Source: RGIG464 sp045643185 (GTDB taxonomy: Bacteria; Myxococcota_A; Bradymonadia; UBA4248). From it: a stretch of DNA of 16,005 nucleotides. A model generated the notes under the pieces. That model was not told the origin of the DNA, searched no databases, and saw only the letters and a program-made list of their open reading frames with translations. Position numbers and translations under genes: made by a program. The DNA lies in NCBI GenBank assembly GCA_045643185.1, contig JAZUKH010000207.1, positions 1-16,005 on the forward strand. The letters run 5' to 3'. Positions 1-7,662 of the stretch are shown in pieces (within the stretch, counting starts at the first letter, position 1; each line of letters starts with the position of its first letter).

Positions 1-32
1 ACCGCTTGGCCTCCGACTTAACGCTAAATTAT

Positions 33-2231
33 TTAATTCTTAAAAGCGTCTGAGGCTTTCCCGAGTTTTGTGTGTATCCACTCTGCTTTGGGTGGTTCGG
101 GCATCTTTTCGCGTGATTGCATCATCAGTTGTCTTGCGATCTCACGTTTGGTTGGGGCTTCAGCGACGACTCTTGGACGCAGGCGGGCGCCGACGTGCGC
201 CCACAATTGCCATAGTGGAGGTGCCTGAAGCACGTCGGGCAAGGATGACACAAAGTTGGTTGGTTGACTGGCATCGAGAGTCGTGGGCGCCGGGGCATCC
301 TGTTGTTTGAGGCGGGTAAACAGCGTTATGGCCAGGTCGCGCCCGAGCGTTTCGAGGATCGCCTGTTGGACACCTGGCACGGCGTTACGCGGTGTCTGAG
401 CCAGAAAACATTTGAGCAGGTGCCGTGCATCCAAGCTGTCGATCGCAAAGGCCGGTGAAAGGCTCCTCGCCATTTCGTCAAACGCGTAGCAGCTTGCACC
501 AAGTTCGATGTATTTTTCGGTGGTCTTCCAAAAGACTGTGTTGGTTGCTGTCCGGTCGCTATCTGGCCAACGGTCGATGGCATCAGCAAGTCGCTGATAA
601 GCGTCGTCGGGATTGTCGAGCCGGGCAAGTGCTTGCAGAACGGCGGCTTCGCAACGTGACTGACGCTCATTTGACGTGGTGTTTAGTGCGTCGGCGAGTT
701 CGCTCAGTGCGTCGAGGCGTGTGATCTCAGGACGATGCAACAGAACTTCGATAAAAGTGCGTCTCGCTTCGACGTTTTGGGCGAGTTGGTTGGCAACCAG
801 ATCAAGATGTGGCAAGTCTGCGTCGAACCAGCACAGGGCGGCTTCAGCGACGACGGGACCATCACCGAGTTGAAGGGCCAGTTCGAGCAGCGACGCGTCG
901 ACGATGGGTGCTCGTTTGGCTGACGACAGGGCACGCCTTGCCAAGTGGCGTCGCAAATTGCGGGTCTGGTCGCTTTCGCCGAATTCCTCGGCGCGAGCGA
1001 GCCATTGCTGGGCTTCGCCAAAGTGACCGAGCAACGTGTGCGCATGCACAAAAGCGGCGCAGATCAGCGCGTCGCATAACTCGATCTGCAGGGCGTTTGA
1101 CAAGTCTTGTAAGGCTAACTCGGGGGCGTTTTGAACACAAAACGCCTGTGCGCGTAACGCGTAAAAACACGACGCGGCGTTTGGCCAAAACGGAATGTTC
1201 GAAGGCACACACACGGTTTGGCGCAAAAAGGCATCTTCCCAAGGCTGGTTTTGCATGATCGCAGCGAGTGCGCGGATCGTGTGCCAGGCTCCCAACAGGT
1301 CAGAAGTGATGTCACGCGAAGATTGAACTGACAGTGCTCCAAAATCGTGTAGAAGCAAGGCTCCGAGTGCACTTTCGAGCGACGAAAGTGATTTGAGGCG
1401 CGCATGCACATCGTCAGGTGAGCTGCAGGTTTCAAATGCGTTCAACGCCATCAGGCGCGTCAACCAAGCGGTTTGGGCTTCGCCAGGCAGGCGTTGCAAC
1501 AGTTCGAGTTGCGAAGCATACGAAAAGCGTGATGCGACGTCGAACCAGTTTTCAAGACGTTCGCGTGGGGTATCCGTCTCAGTTTTGTCGGCAAGACAGC
1601 GTTGCACTTGCTCAAGCCAGGGTTTGTCGAAGTTGGGCGCAAAACAGGTCGCCCAAAGTGCGGCGTTGCGACCGACCTGGTCTCGCACGAGTCGAAGTGA
1701 AGGCGGCAAGTTGGCTGCGTCAAAGCGTTTTGCCGACAGCGACTCGTGATCGCATGGTGACCAAGCGATGATGCGTCGCATGGTTTCGACGTTATCACAT
1801 AATTCGAGTGCGGTCTCGGTGAGCTCATGTTGTTTGATCAGGCTCATCAGCGAGGTCGCGATCTGTAGAGCTACTTGGGGCAGCCAACGTACCGCGTCTG
1901 GAACCAGATCAATGCGGTCACGCAAAAATACGGCGACTTGAGCGACTTGGCGTGCGAGTTCGTCGGGGGCGTCGGTGATTTGACGTTGCGTAAGCGCAAA
2001 ATGACGAAGTTGTGCGACGAGGTTTTCGCAGTCTGACTGGGTGACATTGGCCAAACGGTCGTTCCAAAGACCTTGGTCGACGCAGGCCAACAGGCTTTTC
2101 ACGATCGCGGCGTTTTCAGGCGGCCAGTCTGTTGTGTCAGGTCGCTCGCTTCCTTCGCGCCAAAGCTGCGTCGCGAGCGAGAATGCCTCAAACAGCATTT
2201 CGGAGGCTAATATCGTCGTGGAGCTGAACAT
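33..2231 (-). CDS. Large helical-repeat (TPR-like) protein of unknown function
   Basis: I do not recognise this 732-residue protein. It is rich in Leu and Ala and appears almost entirely alpha-helical. Segments near residues 350-415 and 540-590 read like TPR-type helix pairs (Ala at small positions, aromatic residues, an 'AL..A' cadence), so an alpha-solenoid scaffold is the best guess. There is no signal peptide, lipobox or membrane segment, so it is probably cytoplasmic. It carries many scattered Cys residues but no metal-site spacing. The ATG at 2229-2231 is preferred over a GTG two codons upstream, because the AGG at about 2239-2241 is suitably spaced only for the ATG. The gene follows the Fam20C-like lipoprotein gene by 21 nt with no terminator between them, so the two are probably co-transcribed. 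The stop is TAA. Function unknown; the fold call is inference. Confidence 0.8.
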   Translation of the reverse strand: MFSSTTILASEMLFEAFSLATQLWREGSERPDTTDWPPENAAIVKSLLACVDQGLWNDRLANVTQSDCENLVAQLRHFALTQRQITDAPDELARQVAQVAVFLRDRIDLVPDAVRWLPQVALQIATSLMSLIKQHELTETALELCDNVETMRRIIAWSPCDHESLSAKRFDAANLPPSLRLVRDQVGRNAALWATCFAPNFDKPWLEQVQRCLADKTETDTPRERLENWFDVASRFSYASQLELLQRLPGEAQTAWLTRLMALNAFETCSSPDDVHARLKSLSSLESALGALLLHDFGALSVQSSRDITSDLLGAWHTIRALAAIMQNQPWEDAFLRQTVCVPSNIPFWPNAASCFYALRAQAFCVQNAPELALQDLSNALQIELCDALICAAFVHAHTLLGHFGEAQQWLARAEEFGESDQTRNLRRHLARRALSSAKRAPIVDASLLELALQLGDGPVVAEAALCWFDADLPHLDLVANQLAQNVEARRTFIEVLLHRPEITRLDALSELADALNTTSNERQSRCEAAVLQALARLDNPDDAYQRLADAIDRWPDSDRTATNTVFWKTTEKYIELGASCYAFDEMARSLSPAFAIDSLDARHLLKCFLAQTPRNAVPGVQQAILETLGRDLAITLFTRLKQQDAPAPTTLDASQPTNFVSSLPDVLQAPPLWQLWAHVGARLRPRVVAEAPTKREIARQLMMQSREKMPEPPKAEWIHTKLGKASDAFKN

Positions 2232-2252
2232 GAACACTACCTGTGAGTGGGG

Positions 2253-3713
2253 TTAAAAAGCGAGGACGGCATCTTCACCGTATTTGGCGATCTGCTGGTC
2301 GATATGTTTGAGGGCCTGGTCACGACGTTCCCAAAAACGTTGTAGGCTTTTCTTTTCTTCTTTCGTTGGGTTTGGAAAGAGGCGATCGTTGAGTGTTTCT
2401 GGGGTGAGCGCACGCAGACGTGTGACCAAGTCACGATGAAAGACCTTGACGACATCGAGACGTTTGACGACGCGTGGAGCGTGCCAGGCTGGAAAGGCCG
2501 CGCCGTTGTCGATGGCAATGATGCCCCCAGGTTGAATGTGGCAGTTCGCGCCGTAGTTGCCAGGATCCTGGCTAAAACGATCCCAGTTGTTCGTCAGAAA
2601 ATCGAGCAGCATCAGGTCAGAAAGCTGACGCGCAAAGTCTTTGGTCGATAGATCTTTGGTCCAGTCCGTATATTTGCTCAAATTGTTGATATCGGTGGGG
2701 CGACCGCCTGCGAGCATGCGTTTTAGCAGGTCGCGAAGTTCGATATGGGTGCCATCGGGCTCAACGACGCTTCGCCAGTTGCCCATTTGTTCGACGGGAA
2801 GTCCCGAAAATGGGGTGATCCATTCTTTTTGTGTTGCATATAGGTATTGTTCGCCGTTTTCATTGGCCCAGATAAGGTGTTCGAACTTTGATCGATAACC
2901 GGCATTTTTGCCTGAGGCATTCGTGGCGTAGAGCGCGTTAAAGTCGCTTTTCTTGAAGCGGACGGGGACGTTTTCAGGCACATCGAAGGCACAACCCAGG
3001 ATCTCGCAAATGCGGAAAAATGCGATTTCGGAGCGATACATCGTCTGTCGTAAATCTTGGTCGGGCTTGATGGCTGCAATGGTCGTGTCATTCACTTTGT
3101 ATTTGAGTGAAACCGTAGACCCGCCGCCAAGGGCATGCAGGCTGTTGTTGCCTTCAGGACGTACAGTTCGTGTGAACGAGGCACCATAGCGTGGATCTGC
3201 GTCAAAGGCGCGCCAATAGTCTTCGCGTGCCCTGGTATTGCCTTTGTCAGCATCGTGTCGAACGAGTTTTCGCGCTTCGTCATAGCGGCCTTCAGCGATC
3301 ATAACACTGACGTTGAGCGAGCGCTTTTCTTCTTTTGAAAGGTCTGATGTGTCCATAGCGTCGAAGAGTTGGCGCGCTGTGACGCCGTCTTGATGATCGA
3401 TCGCTTCGTTAAGTGCCTGACGTTGGAGCTCGCGTTCATTTTCAGCCACTTGGACCCAACTTTCTTGCACGACGGCGCTGGTTTCGGCTGTCGCTTGGGC
3501 TTGTTCCGTTAACGCCTGGGCACGGGTTGCGTCTTCAGCGGCATTAGCCGAATTTTCGACAGCTTTTTGGGCATCCTCGATTGCGGCAAGTTCTTCCGAC
3601 GTCTGTGATTGCGCTGCGTCTAGGGCTGTATTCGCTGTTGATGTGGATGAGGCGCAGCTGGTTAGCCAAAGGCACGTGGTAAGTGCGAGCAATGTGGATG
3701 GTGTTTTCTTCAT
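2253..3713 (-). CDS. Lipoprotein with a Fam20C/HipA-like kinase core
   Basis: 486 residues. A lipoprotein signal ends in L-T-S-C with the lipidated Cys at 20. Residues 21-105 are a low-complexity Ala/Glu/Gln-rich helical spacer. The C-terminal part has a kinase-like order of motifs: a Gly-rich turn near 194-199 (ALGGGS), Lys216 in AAIKP, Glu229 in RSEIAFF..ILG followed by a VP at 245-246, Asp378 in NNWDRF, and Asp402 in IDNGAAF. Fam20C-type secretory kinases have the same sequence of elements (a KP lysine, EIAAF..ILG, N.DRHH, LDNG.GF). HipA and PI3/4K-like enzymes share only the DR and metal-Asp part. The His usually found after DR is Phe here. A GAGGA-type RBS (about 3721-3725) supports the start. 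It is first in an operon with the helical-repeat gene. Activity is unproven, and ATP supply outside the cytoplasm is an open problem. Confidence 0.8.
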   Translation of the reverse strand: MKKTPSTLLALTTCLWLTSCASSTSTANTALDAAQSQTSEELAAIEDAQKAVENSANAAEDATRAQALTEQAQATAETSAVVQESWVQVAENERELQRQALNEAIDHQDGVTARQLFDAMDTSDLSKEEKRSLNVSVMIAEGRYDEARKLVRHDADKGNTRAREDYWRAFDADPRYGASFTRTVRPEGNNSLHALGGGSTVSLKYKVNDTTIAAIKPDQDLRQTMYRSEIAFFRICEILGCAFDVPENVPVRFKKSDFNALYATNASGKNAGYRSKFEHLIWANENGEQYLYATQKEWITPFSGLPVEQMGNWRSVVEPDGTHIELRDLLKRMLAGGRPTDINNLSKYTDWTKDLSTKDFARQLSDLMLLDFLTNNWDRFSQDPGNYGANCHIQPGGIIAIDNGAAFPAWHAPRVVKRLDVVKVFHRDLVTRLRALTPETLNDRLFPNPTKEEKKSLQRFWERRDQALKHIDQQIAKYGEDAVLAF

Positions 3714-3754
3714 GAAGGTATCCTCGTAAAACGGACAAATCGCGTCGTCAGGCG

Positions 3755-3783
3755 ATTAAGCATCTGTCGATGACGTGCCGCAA
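3755..3783 (-). promoter_or_regulatory. Possible sigma-70 promoter of the lipoprotein/helical-repeat operon
   Basis: Read on the minus strand, TTGCGG (3778-3783) and CTTAAT (3755-3760) are separated by 17 nt, about 40 nt upstream of the ATG at 3713. The match is 3/6 and 4/6, so this is only a candidate. No better pair was seen in the same interval. Confidence 0.28.
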
Positions 3784-3935
3784 TTTCGATATAGTATGGG
3801 TTTCAGATCAGAAGCTCTGATACGCATGCTTATCGGGCGACGCGTATTAAAAACAGGGCGGTATTTTAAGCCGTGTTAGGCTGAATAGGCTAGTTTTTTG
3901 GGCAATCTGCGCGCACCAAATTTGCGCACGCTCGC

Positions 3936-3964
3936 TTGACCCAAAACTAAAATTTGTGCAGAAT
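3936..3964 (+). promoter_or_regulatory. Sigma-70-type promoter of the beta-propeller lipoprotein gene
   Basis: TTGACC (3936-3941), a 17-nt spacer, then CAGAAT (3959-3964). The -35 matches 5/6 and the -10 matches 4/6. The predicted start of transcription, near 3971, gives a leader of about 50 nt to the RBS and ATG at 4020. Confidence 0.55.
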
Positions 3965-4019
3965 GTCAGCGTTTTCGCCCGAAAACGGCATTTCCACTGG
4001 AAAATTGAGGAGAATTATT

Positions 4020-5189
4020 ATGCGTAAGACGATTTTGGCATGGACATGTGTGGCTATGGGGTTGACGATGTTTGCTTGTGGTCCACAAGGTGAGTCCAAA
4101 ACGGGCGCCGACGCTCTGACGCCGGAAGAAGTTGCTGCAGCCCAGGTTCGCGAAGAAGCTGCTGTCAATGCTCCCAAGAGTCAGTCCATCGCGCCGGAAT
4201 GTAAACGCGTTATTCGACAGATGGTCACAAAACAGGAAGGTGGTCAGCAGTATTTGCTCGACGATGCTACGCTTTGGCAGGTCATGCCGGATGAATCCGT
4301 GCAACTGATCAAAAAATTGGATGACGTCGTTGATAATTATCGCCTCGTGCCCAGTACTGGCGTCATCATTCACTATGCTAATAACAAAGTCATGTTGACG
4401 CATGTCGAATCCAATACGGATTTATTCAATCTGCGTGGTGATCCTCAGTCCAAAACGGTCATGTATACGCCGGACAATATGGAAATGGCGATCAAGGATG
4501 CCGATGGGGCCATCAATATTTGGAACGTGCCCGAACGCTTCTCAGGGATCCAGCTCTCTGAAACCGTACAGGACTTCATCAATCGTCAGAGTCCTGACTA
4601 CCGCATGAAATTTTCAGTCGAGGCCTATGCTGTGTCATTAGCTGGTGAAGGACGTGCGATTTTGGCTAGTGATGATGAAGCAAACCAAAAGATCGGTTTG
4701 ATTTACTATATGGATGATAAGAATGACAAAGGTCGTTTGAGATCCATTGCGCGCACGAATAAACACATTGCGCATCTTCAGCTCTCGCTTTCAGCGCGCT
4801 GGGTCGCAGCATCTGATAGCGATGGTCAGCTTTACATCACGACAACTGGCGAAGATAAAGGTTTCAAGATTTACGCTCGTAGTTACACGAATACGCGTAA
4901 CGTCAAGTTCATTGGCGATAACGTGTTGATCATGGAGCCCGAACGTCTCATCCTGCTTGACACGGCGACAGGCAAAGAAATGTGGACGCGTGACGTGAAG
5001 GCGGTATCATGCTATGCGCCGTCTGAGGATCAGTTGATTTGTTCGACGGGCGATACCATCGAAGACATCAATGCAAGAAATGGTAAACTCAATCATACCT
5101 ACTTCTTTAATAGCGAAAACTACGGTGATCTTTCGGGGACGAGCGATTTAAAGGGCTCTGCGCCGGCAACTTGTTTGATCACGAAATAA
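4020..5189 (+). CDS. Lipoprotein, probable beta-propeller fold
   Basis: 389 residues. A lipoprotein signal (MRKT, then a hydrophobic stretch) ends in M-F-A-C-G with the lipidated Cys at 20. Residues 22-58 are an Ala/Glu/Pro linker. From about residue 60 the protein is a string of short beta-rich blocks with Trp and Asp/Gly turns, e.g. DGAINIWNV (162-170) and LLDTATGKEMW (312-322). The last block closely resembles PQQ/YVTN-type propeller repeats, where a bound ligand or partner protein sits on the propeller face. Four Cys residues (61, 331, 341, 385) could form disulfides outside the cytoplasm. The ATG at 4020 is chosen because GAGGAG (4007-4012) lies 7 nt upstream and because the signal peptide begins there; a longer reading from 3954 would bury the signal. 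It appears monocistronic. The specific function is unknown. Confidence 0.85.
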   Translation: MRKTILAWTCVAMGLTMFACGPQGESKTGADALTPEEVAAAQVREEAAVNAPKSQSIAPECKRVIRQMVTKQEGGQQYLLDDATLWQVMPDESVQLIKKLDDVVDNYRLVPSTGVIIHYANNKVMLTHVESNTDLFNLRGDPQSKTVMYTPDNMEMAIKDADGAINIWNVPERFSGIQLSETVQDFINRQSPDYRMKFSVEAYAVSLAGEGRAILASDDEANQKIGLIYYMDDKNDKGRLRSIARTNKHIAHLQLSLSARWVAASDSDGQLYITTTGEDKGFKIYARSYTNTRNVKFIGDNVLIMEPERLILLDTATGKEMWTRDVKAVSCYAPSEDQLICSTGDTIEDINARNGKLNHTYFFNSENYGDLSGTSDLKGSAPATCLITK

Positions 5190-5206
5190 GTTGGGTCAAA
5201 ATTACT

Positions 5207-5246
5207 ATTGCAGCGCTAAAGTCGTCGTTTGATGATGCGCTGCAAT
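5207..5246 (+). other. Perfect 10-bp dyad downstream of the propeller lipoprotein gene
   Basis: ATTGCAGCGC (5207-5216) and GCGCTGCAAT (5237-5246) are exact reverse complements with a 20-nt loop. No T-run follows, so it is not a classical intrinsic terminator. The loop carries CGTC...GATGAT, which could instead pair with ATCATC...GACG just downstream (5248-5259), so two mutually exclusive folds are possible. It starts 18 nt after the stop codon and may be a Rho-assisted end or an mRNA-stabilising hairpin. Confidence 0.5.
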
Positions 5247-5312
5247 GATCATCAAGACGTTTTGAACGGTACGATTTTTGGACCTGTTTAACTAATATTT
5301 ATATTGTGGAAT

Positions 5313-5591
5313 ATGAAAGTTGCTCAAGACGTCCTCGATTATTTTCAGAAGATTCGTGATGACGCAGCCGCTGCTGAACGCGAACGTATGACTAGGGAAT
5401 TTGAGGCGGAGAAAACAAAAATCAGAGCGAATGCAGAAAAAGCCAAGGTTGATGCAGAATAAGCCAAGGCTGACATGGAAAATGCCGCCAAAGCAATGCT
5501 TGCTGATGGTATGAACATCGATTTAATTGCTAAATATATTCAGTTGCCGATCGAACGCATTCAGGCAATGGCTGAGGAATTCCGTCCATAA
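5313..5591 (+). pseudogene. Broken small gene resembling the C-terminal part of Rpn/PDDEXK nuclease-transposases
   Basis: From the ATG at 5313 the frame reads 49 codons, meets a TAA at 5460-5462, then continues in frame for 42 more sense codons to a second TAA at 5589-5591. The upstream half is a charged helix (AERERM, EAEKTKI). The downstream half contains AKAMLADGMNID-LIAKYIQL-PIERIQAMAEEF. The pattern 'ml..gm.i..Ia.yt.l....I..l' is what I recall at the C-terminus of Rpn-type recombination-promoting nucleases/putative transposases. The PD-(D/E)XK nuclease part is absent upstream. The premature stop is a one-base A-to-T change relative to the preceding 21-bp repeat copy. The RBS is poor. Either it is a decayed remnant, or a split gene that yields a 49-residue peptide. 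The family assignment is inference. Confidence 0.55.
5433..5474 (+). repeat. Two 21-bp tandem repeats inside the broken gene
   Basis: The units at 5433-5453 and 5454-5474 differ at only a few positions. They encode AEKAKVD and AE*AKAD. In the second unit the Lys codon AAA has become TAA, which creates the premature stop and shows how the reading frame was broken. Confidence 0.75.
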
Positions 5592-5648
5592 TTATACGTT
5601 GTTCATTGAAACTCTCGCGTTTCTTCATGCGTGCTCGTTAAGAGATAT

Positions 5649-5686
5649 TGCGGAACGTGGTTGTCGTGAGCGCCTCACGTTCCGCA
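5649..5686. other. Perfect 11-bp dyad in the convergent intergenic region
   Basis: TGCGGAACGTG (5649-5659) and CACGTTCCGCA (5676-5686) are exact reverse complements with a 16-nt loop. The loop can form its own small hairpin GTGAG-CGC-CTCAC (5666-5678), which competes with the outer stem. There is no T-tract on either strand. It lies between the broken gene and the 3' end of the kinase operon. Confidence 0.5.
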
Positions 5687-5747
5687 TCGGTGTAGGCTTA
5701 AGACCTAGTGAGTTCCCTCGTCCGGGCTTATCATGCCATTGTTTTGC

Positions 5748-5805
5748 ATGAAAGCAATGACTGGCGTAAACGTGATTAGAACGCTTGGCAGTCATGTGCT
5801 TTCAT
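5748..5805. other. Long imperfect inverted repeat near the 3' end of the kinase operon
   Basis: ATGAAAGCA-ATGACTG-GCGT (5748-5767) pairs with the reverse complement of 5781-5805 (ATGAAAGCAC-ATGACTGCCA-AGCGT), leaving two short bulges on one arm and a 13-nt loop. It is 25 nt beyond the kinase stop codon. The tail is T-rich only on the plus strand (TATCTTATTT), so it is not a typical terminator for the minus-strand operon. It may be a transcript-end stem or the relic of a small element. Confidence 0.5.
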
Positions 5806-5829
5806 ATCTTATTTCGGGCGTAACGATCG

Positions 5830-7647
5830 TTAGCCGTTCACATGGCTTCGATCAAAGACCTCACCAAATGACATGATCTTGCCGAGTGGGAACGGGAAGG
5901 GCATGCTGGTGACGTCACTGTTGTCTTTCGGATTAATGTCGTAAAGGATCGGAAGGGCATCCCCAATGTGAAGCGAGGCTTGCGCGTCGTAGCGCACCGT
6001 CACGGAGTGAACGAGATCGTCTGGACTGGCATCGTCTGGTGGATTGAATTTGTATGAGATGCGATAACTGGTCGGGCGAGTGTTGAAATAAACCGTTTTG
6101 CCGGCCAAAGACGTGTTGCCCGTAAGCGAAAACTCGTGAAGCTGGCCTTCAGAGTCGGGATAGTATTTTTCAATGAAGATATCGTCGACCGGAATCGGCA
6201 CTATGTTGCAGACCGTGGCGATCGTTTTGCGACCATTCTGGATGAGTTTACGGCGTTTTTCGTCTTCTTCTTCGTGGTCCCCTTCTAGACCGTCCTGCTT
6301 GAATTTCTGTAAGGCATGGTGAGCAACCAGATTGAGCTTAGGATGCTTAATAAACACCGTGATAAGCGCGAAAAATACGATAGCACAAATACCGGCACCG
6401 ATACCAAACTCGATAGAGTTGTACGCCGTCGCACACAAAAAGAAGTAATAACCGAGCGTCGAGGAAAGGCCGAAGGCAATAATGAACAAAACTAATGTTA
6501 GCGTTGCGCCATTTTGACCCCATAACGGATGAGCTGCTTCATTTTCACTCTGTTTCATGTAATTGCGGATCATGCGTTGGCTCAAACCGGTCAATTTCAT
6601 GGAATAATACTTTGACGGAATGTCGCGTGGTGTCTTTTCGGGTAATTGAAGCCACAGATCGATGTTTCCTGCCTGTCCGAGCTTTTCGACGCGATCGAGA
6701 TCGTTCTCGTAAGTGCTCGTTGCGATAGCCTTGATGTCATCGTCGATAAAGTTGTTGTTCGCAAAATTCGTAAATTGTGCGCGAAGAATTTTGTAGTCAC
6801 AAAGTCGCTCGTTTGCATTGGGGACAAGCATTTTTCGCAGACAGGAAACGACTGCGTGAGGAAGACGCTCAAGGTGGGGTTCAATGATGAGACGGAAGTC
6901 GGCCGTTTGCATATTTCCAGGTTCGACACCGCTCAACATATAGGTAAGGGTGGCGCCGAGCGCGTAGATATCACTGGCTGTGGTTGGACGTCCCATTAAC
7001 TGTTCAGGCGGCATGTAGCCATAGGTTCCGGCAACCGTTGAGCCGCCTTTTTGAACCTGTGGATTCGAAACGGCGCCAAAGTCGATCAGATAGAGCTTAA
7101 ATTCGTCGCCGATCTGTGGTTCAAACATGATGTTCGAGGGCTTGATGTCGCGGTGGATCACGGGCGGATTATGCGTGTGCAATTTTTCGAGCAGGTCGAT
7201 CAGCTGAATGGCGATTTCAAAAATGCGGTGAATGCTAAAACGATAGCTCGTCTGCATCATTTCGCTCAGGGATTTGCCATGAATGCATTTCTGAACGATG
7301 AAGGCATGCGGTTTGGGTGTGTCCAGGCATTCGTGGGTGGCATAGAATGTCGCCACACCATCGATGTTTAGCGTTTGAAGGACCTCAGCTTCTCGCCAAA
7401 ACAGGTCATATTCTTTCCAGTTTTGGACGGAGTCGATCTGAAGCTGTTTGATCGCCACGTGTTCACCATCTGACTTGCGAATGGCTTCGTAGACTTTTGC
7501 CTGGGCGCCTTGACCAAGCTTTTTGACGTAGGTGTAAAGCTCGGTCAGTTCTGGCGGCGTTTCGACGATTTCTGTGGCTGTTGGTGCCGCAATTGGCGTT
7601 GGCTGGGCACGATGTTCTGATTGTTCATTAAGCGTGATTTGTTCCAT
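5830..7647 (-). CDS. Membrane-anchored Ser/Thr protein kinase (second of a tandem pair)
   Basis: 605 residues. Residues 38-295 form a complete Hanks-type kinase: G-loop GQGAQAKV (45-52), Lys67 in VAIK, Glu86, HRDIKPSN (165-172), DFG (189-191), GTYGYMPPE (207-215), Asp226 and Arg281, so it should be active. The activation loop has the GGST.AGT.GYM.PEQ pattern common in bacterial kinases. Two membrane segments (about 381-403 and 411-433) form a hairpin, placing both ends in the cytoplasm. The tail (about 473-580) ends in a 'VRYDAQ..IGDALPILYDINP' stretch resembling DUF3592 domains. There are no PASTA or other extracytoplasmic sensor repeats. The start at 7647 has a GGCAGGG ribosome site in the 15-nt gap after the upstream kinase stop, which indicates co-transcription. 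Substrates are unknown. Confidence 0.93.
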   Translation of the reverse strand: MEQITLNEQSEHRAQPTPIAAPTATEIVETPPELTELYTYVKKLGQGAQAKVYEAIRKSDGEHVAIKQLQIDSVQNWKEYDLFWREAEVLQTLNIDGVATFYATHECLDTPKPHAFIVQKCIHGKSLSEMMQTSYRFSIHRIFEIAIQLIDLLEKLHTHNPPVIHRDIKPSNIMFEPQIGDEFKLYLIDFGAVSNPQVQKGGSTVAGTYGYMPPEQLMGRPTTASDIYALGATLTYMLSGVEPGNMQTADFRLIIEPHLERLPHAVVSCLRKMLVPNANERLCDYKILRAQFTNFANNNFIDDDIKAIATSTYENDLDRVEKLGQAGNIDLWLQLPEKTPRDIPSKYYSMKLTGLSQRMIRNYMKQSENEAAHPLWGQNGATLTLVLFIIAFGLSSTLGYYFFLCATAYNSIEFGIGAGICAIVFFALITVFIKHPKLNLVAHHALQKFKQDGLEGDHEEEDEKRRKLIQNGRKTIATVCNIVPIPVDDIFIEKYYPDSEGQLHEFSLTGNTSLAGKTVYFNTRPTSYRISYKFNPPDDASPDDLVHSVTVRYDAQASLHIGDALPILYDINPKDNSDVTSMPFPFPLGKIMSFGEVFDRSHVNG

Positions 7648-7662
7648 AGCAATGACCCTGCC

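Larger units (their letters stand above)
3714..4019. other. Divergent intergenic region (306 nt)
   Basis: This region separates two divergent lipoprotein genes and holds no credible ORF. It contains a perfect short dyad, ATCAGA-AGC-TCTGAT (3807-3821), midway between the two candidate promoters. A TGCGC...GCGCA pair lies just upstream of the rightward -35 box. The dyad could be an operator shared by both genes, but nothing in the sequence identifies a regulator. Confidence 0.5.

Noticed and set aside
862..1258. Arg-rich frames on both strands inside the large helical-repeat gene
   Set aside because: They are out-of-frame readings with shadow-type composition and no initiation signals.
5460..5462. 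Programmed read-through or recoding at the in-frame TAA
   Set aside because: The codon is TAA, which is rarely recoded, and no downstream stimulatory structure is evident; a nonsense mutation in a repeat is simpler.
5527..5751. Plus-strand 74-residue frame downstream of the broken gene
   Set aside because: It overlaps the 3' half of the broken gene in another frame, crosses a strong dyad, and has no RBS or family-like composition.
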